Source: Bactrocera neohumeralis (Eukaryota > Arthropoda > Insecta > Diptera > Tephritidae). Taken from it: a stretch of DNA of 64,000 bases. The stretch is taken from the NCBI RefSeq assembly GCF_024586455.1, contig NC_065921.1:30935135-30999134 (forward strand), read 5' to 3'. The translations under genes were made by a program, and so were the position numbers. The notes below the pieces were generated by a model, which was not told where the DNA came from, ran no database searches, and saw only the letters and a program-made list of their open reading frames with translations. Below, in pieces: positions 33,306 to 43,810 of this stretch. Each line of letters begins with the position of its first letter. Within the stretch, counting starts at the first letter, position 1.

Positions 33306-34080
33306 GCACCCTCTAAACGCAAAAGGATATCTCCGAAAGCGCCAATGAACTCAGATATAGAAAATTCTGACACTGATCAATCAGAAAAACAGAGGAAAAT
33401 CCGTCAAAAAGCAAAATCCATTTCGGAAATTCCACTTCTCACGCTCAAATCACAACGCATAGCTGGCTGAAAACTCTCCACCAGACAATGTTAATAATAT
33501 TTCAGCATTCATTGACGTGTTTATTCGTAAAGCTGCAAAACCGCCACCAATTTTTGTGGTTAACGGAAGTAATAAGACACGTTTACTTTCAAGGCAGGAA
33601 GAGATAGTTGTGGCTTAGAAAAGTAGTAGGAAAACTCACTGATGTTAAAGTAGACCTTCACAAATAAGTATCAAATGAAAGAGGAGCGGGCGTATAAAAC
33701 AGAGTCTCAATTATATACTTTTCATGTGGAATACATCAAGTGTGAGCTTGCCAAGCATGAACAAATAGTTTTTCACCTCACTAATGTCAAAAATTAAATA
33801 ACAAAAACACCAATGTCATTATTTTTTATTGACCTTGTATCCAGCGTCAACAACAAAGACATTTTCGAAGGCTCTGTCATGCAATTGTATGTTTCCACCA
33901 AGACAATGACCTAATCCAGAGGCAAAGATGCCAAGATTCATCTGATTGCACTGAATCGAAAGAAAAAGCAGTCTTCTGCGGGCACTGTGGAGAAGAGCAC
34001 ACTGAATCATACAAAGGCTGCAAAGTACACAAGCAAACAGCCCAACGATTTTTTTTTTAATTACAAGGAATAAACCATCA
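33306..34080 (+). pseudogene. jockey-type ORF1 (gag) remnant
   Basis: Plus-strand pieces: a charged N-terminus (MNSDIENSDTDQSEKQRKIR, 33343), a PPPIFVVNGSNKT block (33545), and zinc-knuckle-like residues near 33960-34035 (CTESKEKAVFCGHCGEEHTE then SYKGCKVHK). This order is that of the nucleic-acid-binding ORF1 of jockey-clade elements. Stops and shifts separate the pieces. The matching ORF2 is not adjacent; related ORF2 copies begin at 38155. Confidence 0.72.
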
Positions 34081-34275
34081 GTCCAGTAATCAATAAGGAA
34101 CTCGGTCTAAGGCAATATTACGATTGTCCTCAGGATAAAAAAATGAATACACATATACCCTCCTCAGACCCATAGTTTTCGAGTTGTTTCTATTTAAAGT
34201 TCAAAAATTTGCAAAAGTAATGCTCGTTATTTCACTATGTTGAACCCACTTTCACACATTTTTCAATTAATATAC

Positions 34276-34422
34276 GTGACTTGGTCTACGAAAAGGGAGC
34301 TAACGTGAGAAAACTAGTTTTCTGTGAAAAGCTGTTAAAAATAATCGTCAGTTTCTCGTTATCTCATTAATTGTTCTCCTTTTTTTTTGACACCTAAACC
34401 TCCTTTCCGTAGACCAGGTCAC
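34276..34422 (-). mobile_element. 145-bp-type MITE, copy 2
   Basis: Inverted ends GTGACTTGGTCTACGAAAAG and the complement of AGACCAGGTCAC; the interior (AAACTAGTTTTC; CTCATTAATTGTTCTCC) is that of the copy at 9041 turned around. Flanks are TA/CA-rich. Confidence 0.9.
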
Positions 34423-34754
34423 ATATAGTTAATTAGACTGTACACATTCAAATATATCCAAAATTTACACTTTAATTGTTTAATTTTTAAGCAAATAAAT
34501 ATACTTTAAAAACTATTTTGCATATTCAAACTTTAAAGAGATTTGTATGTTTACATTTATGACAAATAGCAGTGTTGCCATACTTTGTGTCCTGAAGAAA
34601 TAATCAAAAATTTATTTAACATTTTAACGATTTTCGTTAACTTAAATTTTGCTTAGCATTGAAAATATATATAAATATGTAGAAACATCATAATAATTAG
34701 AAAAAAGCTTATTATAGAATGCAAAGTTTTTCAGTATTTCTCTCCATTTATTTA

Positions 34755-35050
34755 ATATAGGTGTTCGATCGATGAGGGTTATTTTTTTTGAAGCGCGGCC
34801 GGAGAGGCCGCCAGTACTGAAAGTAGTTCGACACGAAAGAACTATAAACACCTCGGTTTTGGACCGAACAGGGTTATTTTTTTCTTTTTTTTGAAGCCCG
34901 GCCGAAGGCCACCAGTGCAGAAAGTAATTCGACTATGAACACCCCGGTGTTGGACCGACCAGGGTTATTTTTTTTTTGAAGCGCGACCGAAGGCCGCCAG
35001 TGCAGAAAGTAATTCGACACAAAGGAACAATGAACACCACGGTGTTTGAC
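34755..35050. repeat. GC-rich minisatellite, three units of about 95-110 bp
   Basis: Each unit has AGGGTTATTTTTTTT, then GAAGC(G/C)CGGCCGAAGGCC, then CCAGTGCAGAAAGTAATTCG, then GAACACC(C/A)CGGTGTT. Units start near 34756, 34868 and 34964. The last unit runs straight into RTE-like 5' sequence (35050-35275), so it may be part of that element's 5' region in some subfamily. Confidence 0.8.
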
Positions 35051-35275
35051 GGAGTCTCTCTTGGACGGCGGTGATGTCAGCCGTAATCCTTATATCGTTT
35101 GCCATGGTCGTTATTAAACGGGAGGATCTCTCATCCGAGGCTGTTTTTGTCTGTTAATTGGAGGCGTTTTTTACGTGGCGAGTCCCAAACCCAGCGCACA
35201 ACCCTGTGTGGGGGATTATTCGCCTTCTCTCTTCAGCTCGCCTTCAACCTTCTATACATGACTCCATTCTCCTGT
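35050..35275 (-). pseudogene. RTE-like retrotransposon 5' region
   Basis: The minus strand matches 59990-60360 of the plus-strand RTE copy in blocks: TGGAGTCATGTATAGAAG, AGGGTTGTGCGCTGGGTTTG with GGACTCGCCACGTAAAAAA, and GCTGACATCACCGCCGTCCA with AGAGAGACTCCGTC (endonuclease start, ADITAVQE). Sequence between the blocks is shortened. The endonuclease breaks off where the minisatellite starts. Confidence 0.78.
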
Positions 35276-35864
35276 TTTAATTTTGCAATTGCTCATCATT
35301 TAAATATTGTTTAGCAACCGCCGACCTCTTATTTTTATTAACCTTACTTATGTATGGCTTACGACGTGCGATTCCTCTATGAAAACCAGCACTATTCACC
35401 ACATTCCTTACTGTTTAGGGATCTATTTTTTTTGGTATATTTAAAAAATTGATAAGTATATGTATGTATCTGAACATTTTAACAAAATAATTTAAATTTT
35501 AAGTGTGCTTAAATCTGCTGTTAATAACAGCCATTTCTATTTACCACAGGATAACCGAAAACACACGTGTTATCTTGTACGTGAATGGTTATTATGGAAT
35601 TAAAAATAACTCCATAGGTCCCGCAATCACCAGGCATTAAACCTATTCAAAATATCTGAAACTTTTTGGAAAACCGTATTCGAAAACATCAAGTTTCAAA
35701 AAAATAAGGCCAATAAACTGGATCATCGACTTAGTGGGTCAAAATATACGGAAATAATACTAGAAACCGAGTGGGGAGTATGTGTCGACGTCTCGGGACA
35801 ATAATTGCAACAAAATGTAGGCCAAAACCGCTTAAACTTTTGTAATTACTTTTGAATTATATAA
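35276..35864. other. AT-rich DNA, nothing coding recognised
   Basis: No coding block, no paired ends recognised. Confidence 0.35.
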
Positions 35865-36095
35865 ATAATCATTGGTGTATGTAAACCTTTTTTGATATGA
35901 ATTAGGCGCATTTTAAGCTTTAGCATTAGTTTTTTTTGTTTGTGTAAAAAAAAAATTTTATATGCTATATTTAATGTTAAATATACATATCTTGAAATGG
36001 ATAGAACAAAACCACAAAATTTATTCATTTTAAAAGAAATAAACGTGTCGTAATTTAATAGAACTAGGTGTATGTAAACTTTATTGGTCCACTGT
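35865..36095 (-). repeat. possible Tc1-like end with direct subrepeats
   Basis: On the minus strand CAGTGGACCAATAAAGTTTA with CATACACC (36095-36068) is followed about 190 bp inward by GGTTTACATACACC (35890-35873). Outer and inner GTTTACATACACC copies in the same direction resemble the IR/DR ends of some Tc1-like elements. No partner end or transposase is seen. Confidence 0.4.
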
Positions 36096-36659
36096 AAATA
36101 AAAAATAGAAATAATTTGGCAAAATTTTTTACTATTCCATATTTATTTTATCCAATCCTTCAAGTATGATTCAATTTCTATGTTTCTAAAATCATAAATA
36201 TTTACAGCAAACAATTTTAACATTTGCGCGGAAAATTTTATTTAACAATTACTTTCGTACTTCCTGATTTTTTTATATATTGTAAAATGAAATTAAACAG
36301 ATTGGACCCTTTTTATTGTCTTTTGGTAATATAAAACAAAACAACATTCATAATGACAAAAAATTTCGTGCAGGGCACATTTTCTTCAGCGGCATAACCA
36401 TGGGCAATGTTGTTTCATCGCTGTCTCGACAACGACTGAACCAGTGATGTCTAACTAATTCCAGTTTGCATTTTAGCCAAAATACTTAATTTTACTAATT
36501 TAAATTAAAACACCCAACATTTATTACGATTTAAAGTTGCTACAAGTTGGCCATTTAGTATAGTGAGTAACTTGTAAATTTTTCTTTTATGTTTTTACGG
36601 TATTTTAAAACAATCGACTTTCGACCTTTCAATACTTAATAAAGTGATTTAAACTTTTT
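36096..36659. other. AT-rich DNA, nothing coding recognised
   Basis: No supported feature. Confidence 0.35.
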
Positions 36660-37275
36660 AGCGCTCAATTAAAATTGTTTAATAAATTTCAATTGAAAAT
36701 AAATACTATGACATCATCGAATACATTAAAATTTTCAGTTTTTTTTAATTTCATTGTATTACATTTTTTTTGTGATTTTGAAAGACGGCAACAAATATCT
36801 CTATTCACACATCCTTTTGAATTTCAAGGTGGCCGTTCCAGTCGTTCAACTTTCGAAACGTCAAAACTATCCATTTCAGTCAACTGTCAAAGTCGGGCAG
36901 GAGAGTTGGGAATGTATTTATCTCTGCTAGTAAGCCTCTATCAGAGATGAGTCTCTGCTTGTGCAATGCTCGATAGCGACCAGAGATAAAGAGATGCCTA
37001 GCTCTCCTGTCATTGAAAATGAGAGAGCCGCTCACATACCCAACTTTAACAGTTGACTGGATCTGCTATGTTTTGACATTTCGCAATCGGAATGACTGGA
37101 ACGGCCAGATTGAATTTCTACCAAAAATATGTGAGCGGAGGCATTTGAGCCCCCGTTCAAGATCGCATAAAAAAAATTTGAAATCAATGAAAATTAAAGA
37201 AAATGCAAAGTGTAAATGTATTTGACCAAATGTTTTGTAATGTATTGCATCGCTCCCGTTCAACTCTGATTCAAC
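36660..37275. mobile_element. foldback element with long inverted arms
   Basis: TGGCCGTTCCAGTCGTTC (36831) pairs with the complement at about 37090-37112, and GTCAACTGTCAAAGTCGGG (36881) with CCCAACTTTAACAGTTGAC near 37055. Matching continues outward through GAATTTCAA, TTCACA/TGTGAG and poly-T blocks to about 36700 and 37240, giving imperfect arms of about 180-200 bp. The middle holds GAGAG/CTCTC-rich DNA. No coding content. Confidence 0.72.
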
Positions 37276-37296
37276 TAAAATCTGCTGTAAGTAAGT

Positions 37297-38098
37297 TAAA
37301 ACAAGAAAAAAACGTTAACTTCGGCTGCACCGAAGCTAATATACCCTTGACAGATGCATTTCTGTTAGTAACGTTTCGTGAACAATTTTTTGAAGATTAT
37401 ATTGTTACCCTAAGCAGTAATCCATGCCAAATTTCGTGAAGAAACCACGTCAAATGCGAAAGTTTTCCATACAAGCCCTTGATTCCGATCGTTCCGTTTG
37501 TATGGCAGCTATATGCTATAGTAATCCGATCTGAACAATTTCTTCTGATATTACATTATTTCTACAAACAATAACTCATACCAAATTTCGTGAAGATATG
37601 TCGTGAAATGAGGAAGTTTCCCATGCAAGCATTTGATTCCGATCATTCAGTTTGTATGGCAGCTATATGCTATAGTTAACCGATCTGAACAATTTCTTCG
37701 GAGATTACATTGTTGACTTAAAAAATAATCTATACCAAATTTAGTGAAGATACATTGTCAAATGTGAAAGTTTTCCATACAAAAACTTGATTCCGATCGT
37801 TCAGTTTGTATGGCAGCTACATGTTATAGTGGTCCGATATTGGCAGTTCCGACAAATGAGCAGCTTCTTGAAGAGAAAATGACGTTTGCAAAATTTCAAA
37901 CGATATCTTAAAAACTGAGAGACTAGTTCGTATATTTACAGACAGACAGACGGACAGACAGACGGACATGGCTAAATCGACTCAGCTCGACATACTGATC
38001 ATTTACATATATATATGCTTTAAAGGGTCTCCGATCCTTCTTTCTGGGTGTTAAAAACTTCGTGAAAAACTTAATATGCCCTGTTCAGGGTATAAAAA
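37297..38098 (-). repeat. DINE-like repeat family B, near full copy with internal tandem repeats
   Basis: In family orientation (minus) it starts CTTTTTATACCCTGAACAGG and ends AAGGGTATATTAG followed by a stem-loop CTTCGGTGCAGCCGAAG and GTTAACG. Subterminal inverted TATACCCT and 3' stem-loop mirror family A. Inside are three 154-bp tandem units (see separate entry) and a (GACAGACG)n-like tract at about 37940-37968. No coding frame. Confidence 0.68.
37427..37845. repeat. three 154-bp tandem units inside repeat family B
   Basis: CCAAATTT(C/A)GTGAAGA begins at 37427, 37581 and 37735, exactly 154 bp apart. Each unit continues with GAAAGTTTTCCATACAA, TTGATTCCGATCGTTC and TTTGTATGGCAGCTATATGC. The last unit changes into GGTCCGATATTGG. 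Confidence 0.85.
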
Positions 38099-38450
38099 GC
38101 GCTTAAATACACACAACACTGAATTTTATAAAAAGAAATTATGTTCTAGTAAGCAAAACTCTCTTTGGAAAGCCCAAAGCCACTAATAGATTCCAGCATG
38201 CCTCTAAGACAGTTGAGTGGTAATTGGGTACGTTGTGATGCGGAAAAGTCAAATTGCTTTGCAAATCACCTATGTAGAAGAGGTATTCCAACCTAACTGC
38301 CCAAAGAACAACTTTAAGTTACCACCTTTGCCCAATACCGATAACGAGAGGCTTGTGCCTATTGGGACTTCTACTTCTGAAGTTACTAGAGTCATAAAAG
38401 AGCTAAATCCGAAAAAAGCATCAGGACACGACAATATTATTCCAAATATA

Positions 38451-39391
38451 TCGGGTGATTTTTTAAGAGCTTGATAATTTTTTTAAAAAAAAACGCATAA
38501 AATTTGCAAAATCTCATCGGTTCTTTATTTGAAACGTTAGATTGGTTCATGACATTTACTTTTTGAAGATAATTTCATTTAAATGTTGACCGTGGCTGCG
38601 TCTTAGGTGGTCCATTCGGAAAGTCCAATTTTGGGCAACTTTTTCGAGCATTTCGGCCGGAATAGCCCGAATTTCTTCGGAAATGTTGTCTTCCAAAGCT
38701 GGAATAGTTGCTGGCTTATTTCTGTAGACTTTAGACTTGACGTAGCCCCACAAAAAATAGTCTAAAGGCGTTAAATCGCATGATCTTGGTGGCCAACTTA
38801 CGGCTCCATTTCTTGAGATGAATTGTTCTCCGAAGTTTTCCCTCAAAATGGCCATAGAATCGCGAGCTGTGTGGCATGTAGCGCCATCTTGTTGAAACCA
38901 CATGTCAACCAAGTTCAGTTCTTCCATTTTTGGCAACAAAAATATATTAGCATCGAACGATAGCGATCGCCATTCACCGTAACGTTGCGTCCAACAGCAT
39001 CTTTGAAAAAATACGGTCCAATGATTCCACCAGCGTACAAACCACACCAAACAGTGCATTTTTCGGGATGCATGGGCAGTTCTTGAACGGCTTCTGGTTG
39101 CTCTTCACCCCAAATGCGGCAATTTTGCTTATTTACGTAGCCATTCAACCAGAAATGAGCCTCATCGCTGAACAAAATTTGTCGATAAAAAAGCGCGAAA
39201 CACATTTCGAACCGAACACTGATTTTGGTAATAAAATTCAATGATTTGCAAGCGTTGCTCGTTAGTAAGTCTATTCATGATGAAATGTCAAAGCATACTG
39301 AGCATCTTTCTCTTTGACACCATGTCTGAAATCCCACGTGATCTGTCAAATACTAATGCATGAAAATCCTAACCTCAAAAAAATCACCCGA
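38451..39391 (-). mobile_element. rosa-type (DD41D) mariner inserted in jockey element
   Basis: Ends TCGGGTGATTTTTTAAGAGC (left) and complement of right (TCGGGTGATTTTTTTGAGG) are flanked by TA. The jockey sequence on the two sides joins correctly when the 941 bp are removed (compare 40917-41030). It is internally deleted between the N-terminal helix-turn-helix and the first catalytic Asp. Confidence 0.9.
38556..39280 (-). pseudogene. rosa-type mariner transposase, deleted and frameshifted
   Basis: N-terminus near 39280: RLTNEQRLQIIEFYYQNQCS. Then, after a deletion, ILFSDEAHFWLNGYVNKQNC (first Asp), GIIGPYFFKDAVGRNVTVNG, WFQQDGATCHTARDSMAI (second Asp) and WPPRSCDLTPLDYFLWGYVK (third Asp). 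Forty-one residues separate the second and third Asp, which is the DD41D signature first described in Ceratitis rosa. A frameshift near 38930 splits it. The C-terminal tail RRSHGQHLNEIIFKK ends at 38556. Confidence 0.87.
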
Positions 39392-40313
39392 TACTTATTG
39401 AGTTACCAAATATTGTTATAACAGTGCTCTCCTTGGTTTGGATACTATCCAATTTCGTGGGAAAAGTCGCCGATCAACATGATAGATAAACCTGGGAAAG
39501 ACTTAACACAGTTGTATTCCTACAGACCAATAAATCTTTTTCCTTTTATTTTTAAAATATTTAAAAAAGTGTTACTATCAAAAATGTCTCTTTTCCTCCA
39601 AGAAAATAATATAATACCAACGCACCAATTCGTTTTTCGTGCAAAACATGACACTGTGGAGCAAGTAAATAGAATTACCAACGAAATCAGGAAATCATTC
39701 GAGCACAGAGACTATTGTTCAGCTATTTTTCTAGATGTAACTTAGGCGTTCGATAAGGTCTGGCATGAAGGCCTTTTATGGAAAACCAGAAACGTTTTAC
39801 CTTACAAATTACATAAAACTTTGGAGTCATATTTCAGAAACAGGAAATTTACAGTTAAATTAGTAGCCTTCATGTCAGAAGAACGAGTAATAAGGGCTGG
39901 TGTACCTCAGGGTAGCGTTCTAGGTCCAACTCTGTACATAATATTATATATACAGCAGACATTCCAACAGCTACTAACGTATTGACATCAACTTTCGCGG
40001 ATGACACAGCTCTAGTAAGCCGTAACAAATGCCCCATCAGAGCATCAAGAGTATTAGAGCAGCACTTAACTTTTGTCGAAGAATGGCCAGCCAACTGTGG
40101 TATAAATATTAATGAGCAAAAATGCAAGCATGTTACATTCTTGCTAAGTCCAGAAACATGTCGGACAGTTAAAATAAACAATATTCTAGTACATCAAGCG
40201 AATGAAGTAACTTATTTGGGATTCACGTGGCGACAACATATAGCGAGTAAAATAACTTGCATGAAGGTAAGAGCAGCAAATTTTAATTGACTTTTAAACA
40301 AAAAGTCTAAACT

Positions 40314-42367
40314 GTAATCAAAAATATAGATAAATCGCACATAACAGCTGATACATGTACTGATCTATCTTCTGATCATTCTCCTGTACTAATAAAGTTA
40401 TTTGAACAACCCATATTCGTTAATCCAAAAGTGGGTCTAACTTCTTATAAAACGAATTGGCTAAAATATAAAAAATACGTCAGTACCCACATTAAAATTG
40501 AGTACAAAATAAATACAGAAAGTGATATTGACGAAAGTATAAGAGAAGTTAATGATATAATAACCAGCGCAGCTGTCTTAGCAACACCAAACAAAAGATA
40601 TACTCGTAATCCGCTTGGCTTCAGAAAAATCTCTAATAGAGAAATAGAAATGCTTGTAAATGAAAAAGGCGTGCAAGACGTGAATGGCAGATAAATCGCT
40701 CCCCCTCCACTTGGGTGGAAATTGGGCTCGAAGTGACGAGGAAAAGGCTAATTGTTTTGCAAATCACCCAGAAAAGGTATTTCAACCCAATTTGCCAAAG
40801 AATAACTTTAAGCTGTCAATCTTACCCAACACAGCTAAAGAGTCGCTAGAGTCTCTTAAGACCTCACCTTCTGAAATTATTGGTATAATCAAAGAACTTA
40901 ATCCAAAAAAGGCGCCGGGATATGATAATATTTCCCCAAAAATGCTAATTGAGTTACCAATTATTGCTGTAGAGGTGCTCTCTTTGCTCTTCAATGCAAT
41001 TCTTAGTTTCGGATACTATCCAATTTCATGGAAAAAGTCGCAGATTATCTTGATAGATAAACCTGGGAAAGACCTAACACAGACGTCTTCATACAGACCA
41101 ATCAGTCTTCTACCCTGTCTTTCAAAAGTATTTGAAAAAGTATTACTATCAAAGATAACTCCTTTCCTCCATGAAAATAATACAATACCCATGCATCAAT
41201 TCGGTTTTCGTGCGAAACATGGCACAATAGAGCAAGTAAATAGAATTACTAACGAGATAAGGAAAGCATTTGAGCACAGGGAGTACTGTTCATCAATATT
41301 TTTAGATGTAGCTCAGGCGTTTGATAAGGTGTGGCACGAAGGTCTTTTATACAAGATTAAAAAATTCTACCTTTAGAACTGTATAAAACATTGGAGTCTT
41401 ATTTAAAAAATAGACGATTTATGGTAAAAGTGGGAGATTTCATATCTGATGAACGACAGATAAGAACTGGTGCACCACAGGGCAGAGTTTAAAGCCCAAC
41501 ACTATACATCATATATACAGCAGATCTTCCAACAGCTAATAATGTATTAACTTCAACTTTTGCGGATGACACAGCTATAGTGAGCCGTAACAAATGCCAC
41601 ATTTTAGCATCACGAATATTAGCGAAGCATTTAAGTTTTGTCGAAGAGTGGCTAGCGAACTGGCGTATAAACGTGAATGAACAGAAGTGTAAGCATATTA
41701 CATTTTCGCTAAGACCAAAGATGTGCCCGGCAGTAAAAATAAACAATATATTAGTACCCCAAGCGAACGAAGTAACATATCTTGGTATTCACCTAGATAG
41801 AAGGCTCACGTGGAGAAAACACATATCTAGTAAAATAACATGTATGAAGATTAGAGCTGCAAATTTAAATTGGCTTTTAAATAAAAACTCAAAACTTAGC
41901 CTAGACAACAAAGTGCTTTTGTATAATGCGGTCATAAAACCGATTTGGATGTATGGCATTCAACTGTGGGGTACGACCTGTGCAACCAATATTGATATAT
42001 TACAAAGGTTTCAATCAAAAATGCTTAGAACAATCACGTGTTCACCATGGTACATGCGTAACGAAAATATCCATAAAGACCTTGGTATCCCTATGGTAAA
42101 GAAAGAAGTAGAAGACAGCAGAATTAAATATATATCTAAACTCCGAGATCACCCAAACCCTCTGGCTAATGCTTTGGTACATTCCTGCGATCAAACACGA
42201 CTTAAAAGAAGAGATATGCCAGCGTACTAAGGAGCAACGTATCAACAAAACAGCTCAATCACTTGCTTGAGCCTGTCTAGTTTTTAATTAGATTTAAGAT
42301 TTTATAACTTATTGTTAGGCTTTAAGAAAAAGCAGCTCCAATAAATAAAATAATTTTGAAAAAAAAA
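40314..42367 (+). pseudogene. jockey element (younger, 5'-truncated) inserted in the older jockey
   Basis: Starts in the endonuclease end (DLSSDHSPVLIKLF, containing the catalytic SDH) and runs through linker, reverse transcriptase (40684-41376: SEIIGIIKELNPKKAPGYDN, SYRPISLLPCLSKVFEKVLL, HQFGFRAKHGTIEQVNRITN, FLDVAQAFDKVWHEG) and, after a frameshift at about 41370, FADDTAIVSRNKC and the C-terminal part (41580-42230) ending RDMPAY. The 3' leader ends in an A tail at 42367. Flanking copies of a 33-34-bp target (40281-40313 and 42368-42401) mark the insertion. Confidence 0.88.
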
Positions 42368-42655
42368 TTTTTAATTGACTTTTAAACAAAAATTCTAAAC
42401 TTAGCCTAGACAACAAAGTCCTGTTATACAACGCAATCATAAAACCGATTTGGATGCATGGCATTCAACTGTGGGGTATGTCCTGTGCAACCAAAATTGC
42501 TAATTAAAATGTTTAGAACAATCATTGGTGCACCATGATACATGCGTAATGAAAACATTCACAAAGATCTTGATATTGCTATGGTAAAGAAGGCGATAGA
42601 GGACAGCAGAATGAGATATACATACATATTTTTAAACTTCGCGAACATCCAAACC
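42368..42655 (+). pseudogene. 3' continuation of the older jockey
   Basis: Resumes at TTTTAATTGACTTTTAAACA and reads KLSLDNKVLLYNAIIKPIWM, GIQLWG and NENIHKDLDIAMVKKAIED. It carries the same derived deletion as the 19107-19537 copy (CAAAATTGCTAATTAAAATG replacing a longer stretch present at 41985-42025). The copy fades out at AACCCAACAAAAATTT, before the usual 3' leader. Confidence 0.82.
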
Positions 42656-42777
42656 CAACAAAAATTTAAAAAAAAGGTCCCCAAAAGTCAATTTCTACAA
42701 AAGTTATGGCATTCTTTGTAATTAAAGTGCCATCACTTATTTCTTGAATTATTGTCTTGTTGTTGTACTTAAATTCA

Positions 42778-43267
42778 CAGTGGCGTAGCTAGGGGGGCGA
42801 AGGGGGCCGTCGCCCCGGGCGCAACGTCTTGGGGGCGGCAAAACGATCTTCGCTGTTTTTTAATATTCAGAAAAATACGTCAACAAATTTTTTTACAAAA
42901 TTTATTATAAATTAACGTGTCACTCTCACAGTTACCCTTTACCTTGAATATAACAAATACTTTTATTTCTCCAAATTTTCAAAAATGGTATTTAAAAACT
43001 CCAATTCGGGCAAAAATTCCTGCAAATTGTGTCAAAAGTGTACAAGATATAGGGCGAAAATGGGTTTTTTCTATGGCTTTTAATAAGATGTCTTGTAAAT
43101 TTACTATCAATTTCCTCAAAAACCATATTGTGAGAATTTTGGAACTTCAGAATTTGAGTGGGTTCTAGTTACTAAATTTTATATACTTAATATCGAAGAT
43201 ATTTTGTAAAAATTCACTTTTGTTCGAACCACCTTATGAAACGCTCGAAGTTGTAGCTACGCCACTG
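42778..43267. mobile_element. hAT-type MITE with GC-rich left end
   Basis: CAGTGGCGTAGCTAGG at the left pairs with GTAGCTACGCCACTG at the right, typical hAT ends. The 8-bp flanks are TAAATTCA and GAAATTCA (7 of 8 identical), matching hAT target size. The left 60 bp are unusually GC-rich (GGGGGCCGTCGCCCCGGGCG). One open frame at 42917-43168 shows no family I recognise. Confidence 0.85.
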
Positions 43268-43810
43268 GAAATTCACAATCATTAGAAAAGATACAATTCT
43301 TACTTAGCTTTAGTTTTTTGAATAACGTATTTTTTATATATATAATGCTTTCTATTTATTATTACAATGATTTCATCTTCTTAATCTATTTCCAAATTAT
43401 TTCTGTTTGGCATAGTAAATATGTTCTTGGTATCTGTATTGCAAGCATGATTGATTCATTTTTGTAAGTCAGAACTCTTTATAAAAATCTATCTTAAATA
43501 GTCTATTTCATCTTTTGTTAATATTGCTGGGTGTAAAAGTTATGTTTTGCTGCTGCTATATTGTTTTTCATTTCTTTAATTTTTTCATCTAAGCACCTTA
43601 ATTTATTCAACTGATCATTAAAGAAAACATATTTCGTTATTTTATTTCACTGTTATCTCTTTGCACCTGGTTCAATGGGTTCAATACTTGCTTCCTGTCG
43701 TTTTCTATTGTACTCTTTAATTGAATACAGACTATTATTAAAATGGTTATTTATCGACATTTGTTTATTTTAATTGATTATCTCATTGTGACTATTTTCT
43801 TCTTCTATCT
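43268..43810 (-). other. region downstream of Gypsy RNase H, no clear gene
   Basis: A minus-strand stretch near 43660-43760 reads NNSLYSIKEYNRKRQEASIE, which could continue the Gypsy polyprotein, but stops follow. I could not find integrase motifs or an LTR here. Confidence 0.35.

Larger units (their letters stand above)
38155..40313 (+). pseudogene. jockey reverse-transcriptase (older copy), interrupted by rosa mariner
   Basis: Before the mariner: EEVFQPNCPKNNFKLPPLPN and VIKELNPKKASGHDNIIPN. After it (from 39394): DKPGKDLTQLYSYRPINLFP, HQFVFRAKHDTVEQVNRITN, DYCSAIFLDV with a stop just before AFDKVWHEG, AGVPQGSVLGPTL, FADDTALVSRNKC (catalytic YADD-equivalent) and NINEQKCKHVTF. These are jockey-clade reverse-transcriptase blocks in correct order. 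It is broken by stops, and at 40313 by the younger jockey; its 3' end continues at 42368. Confidence 0.86.
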
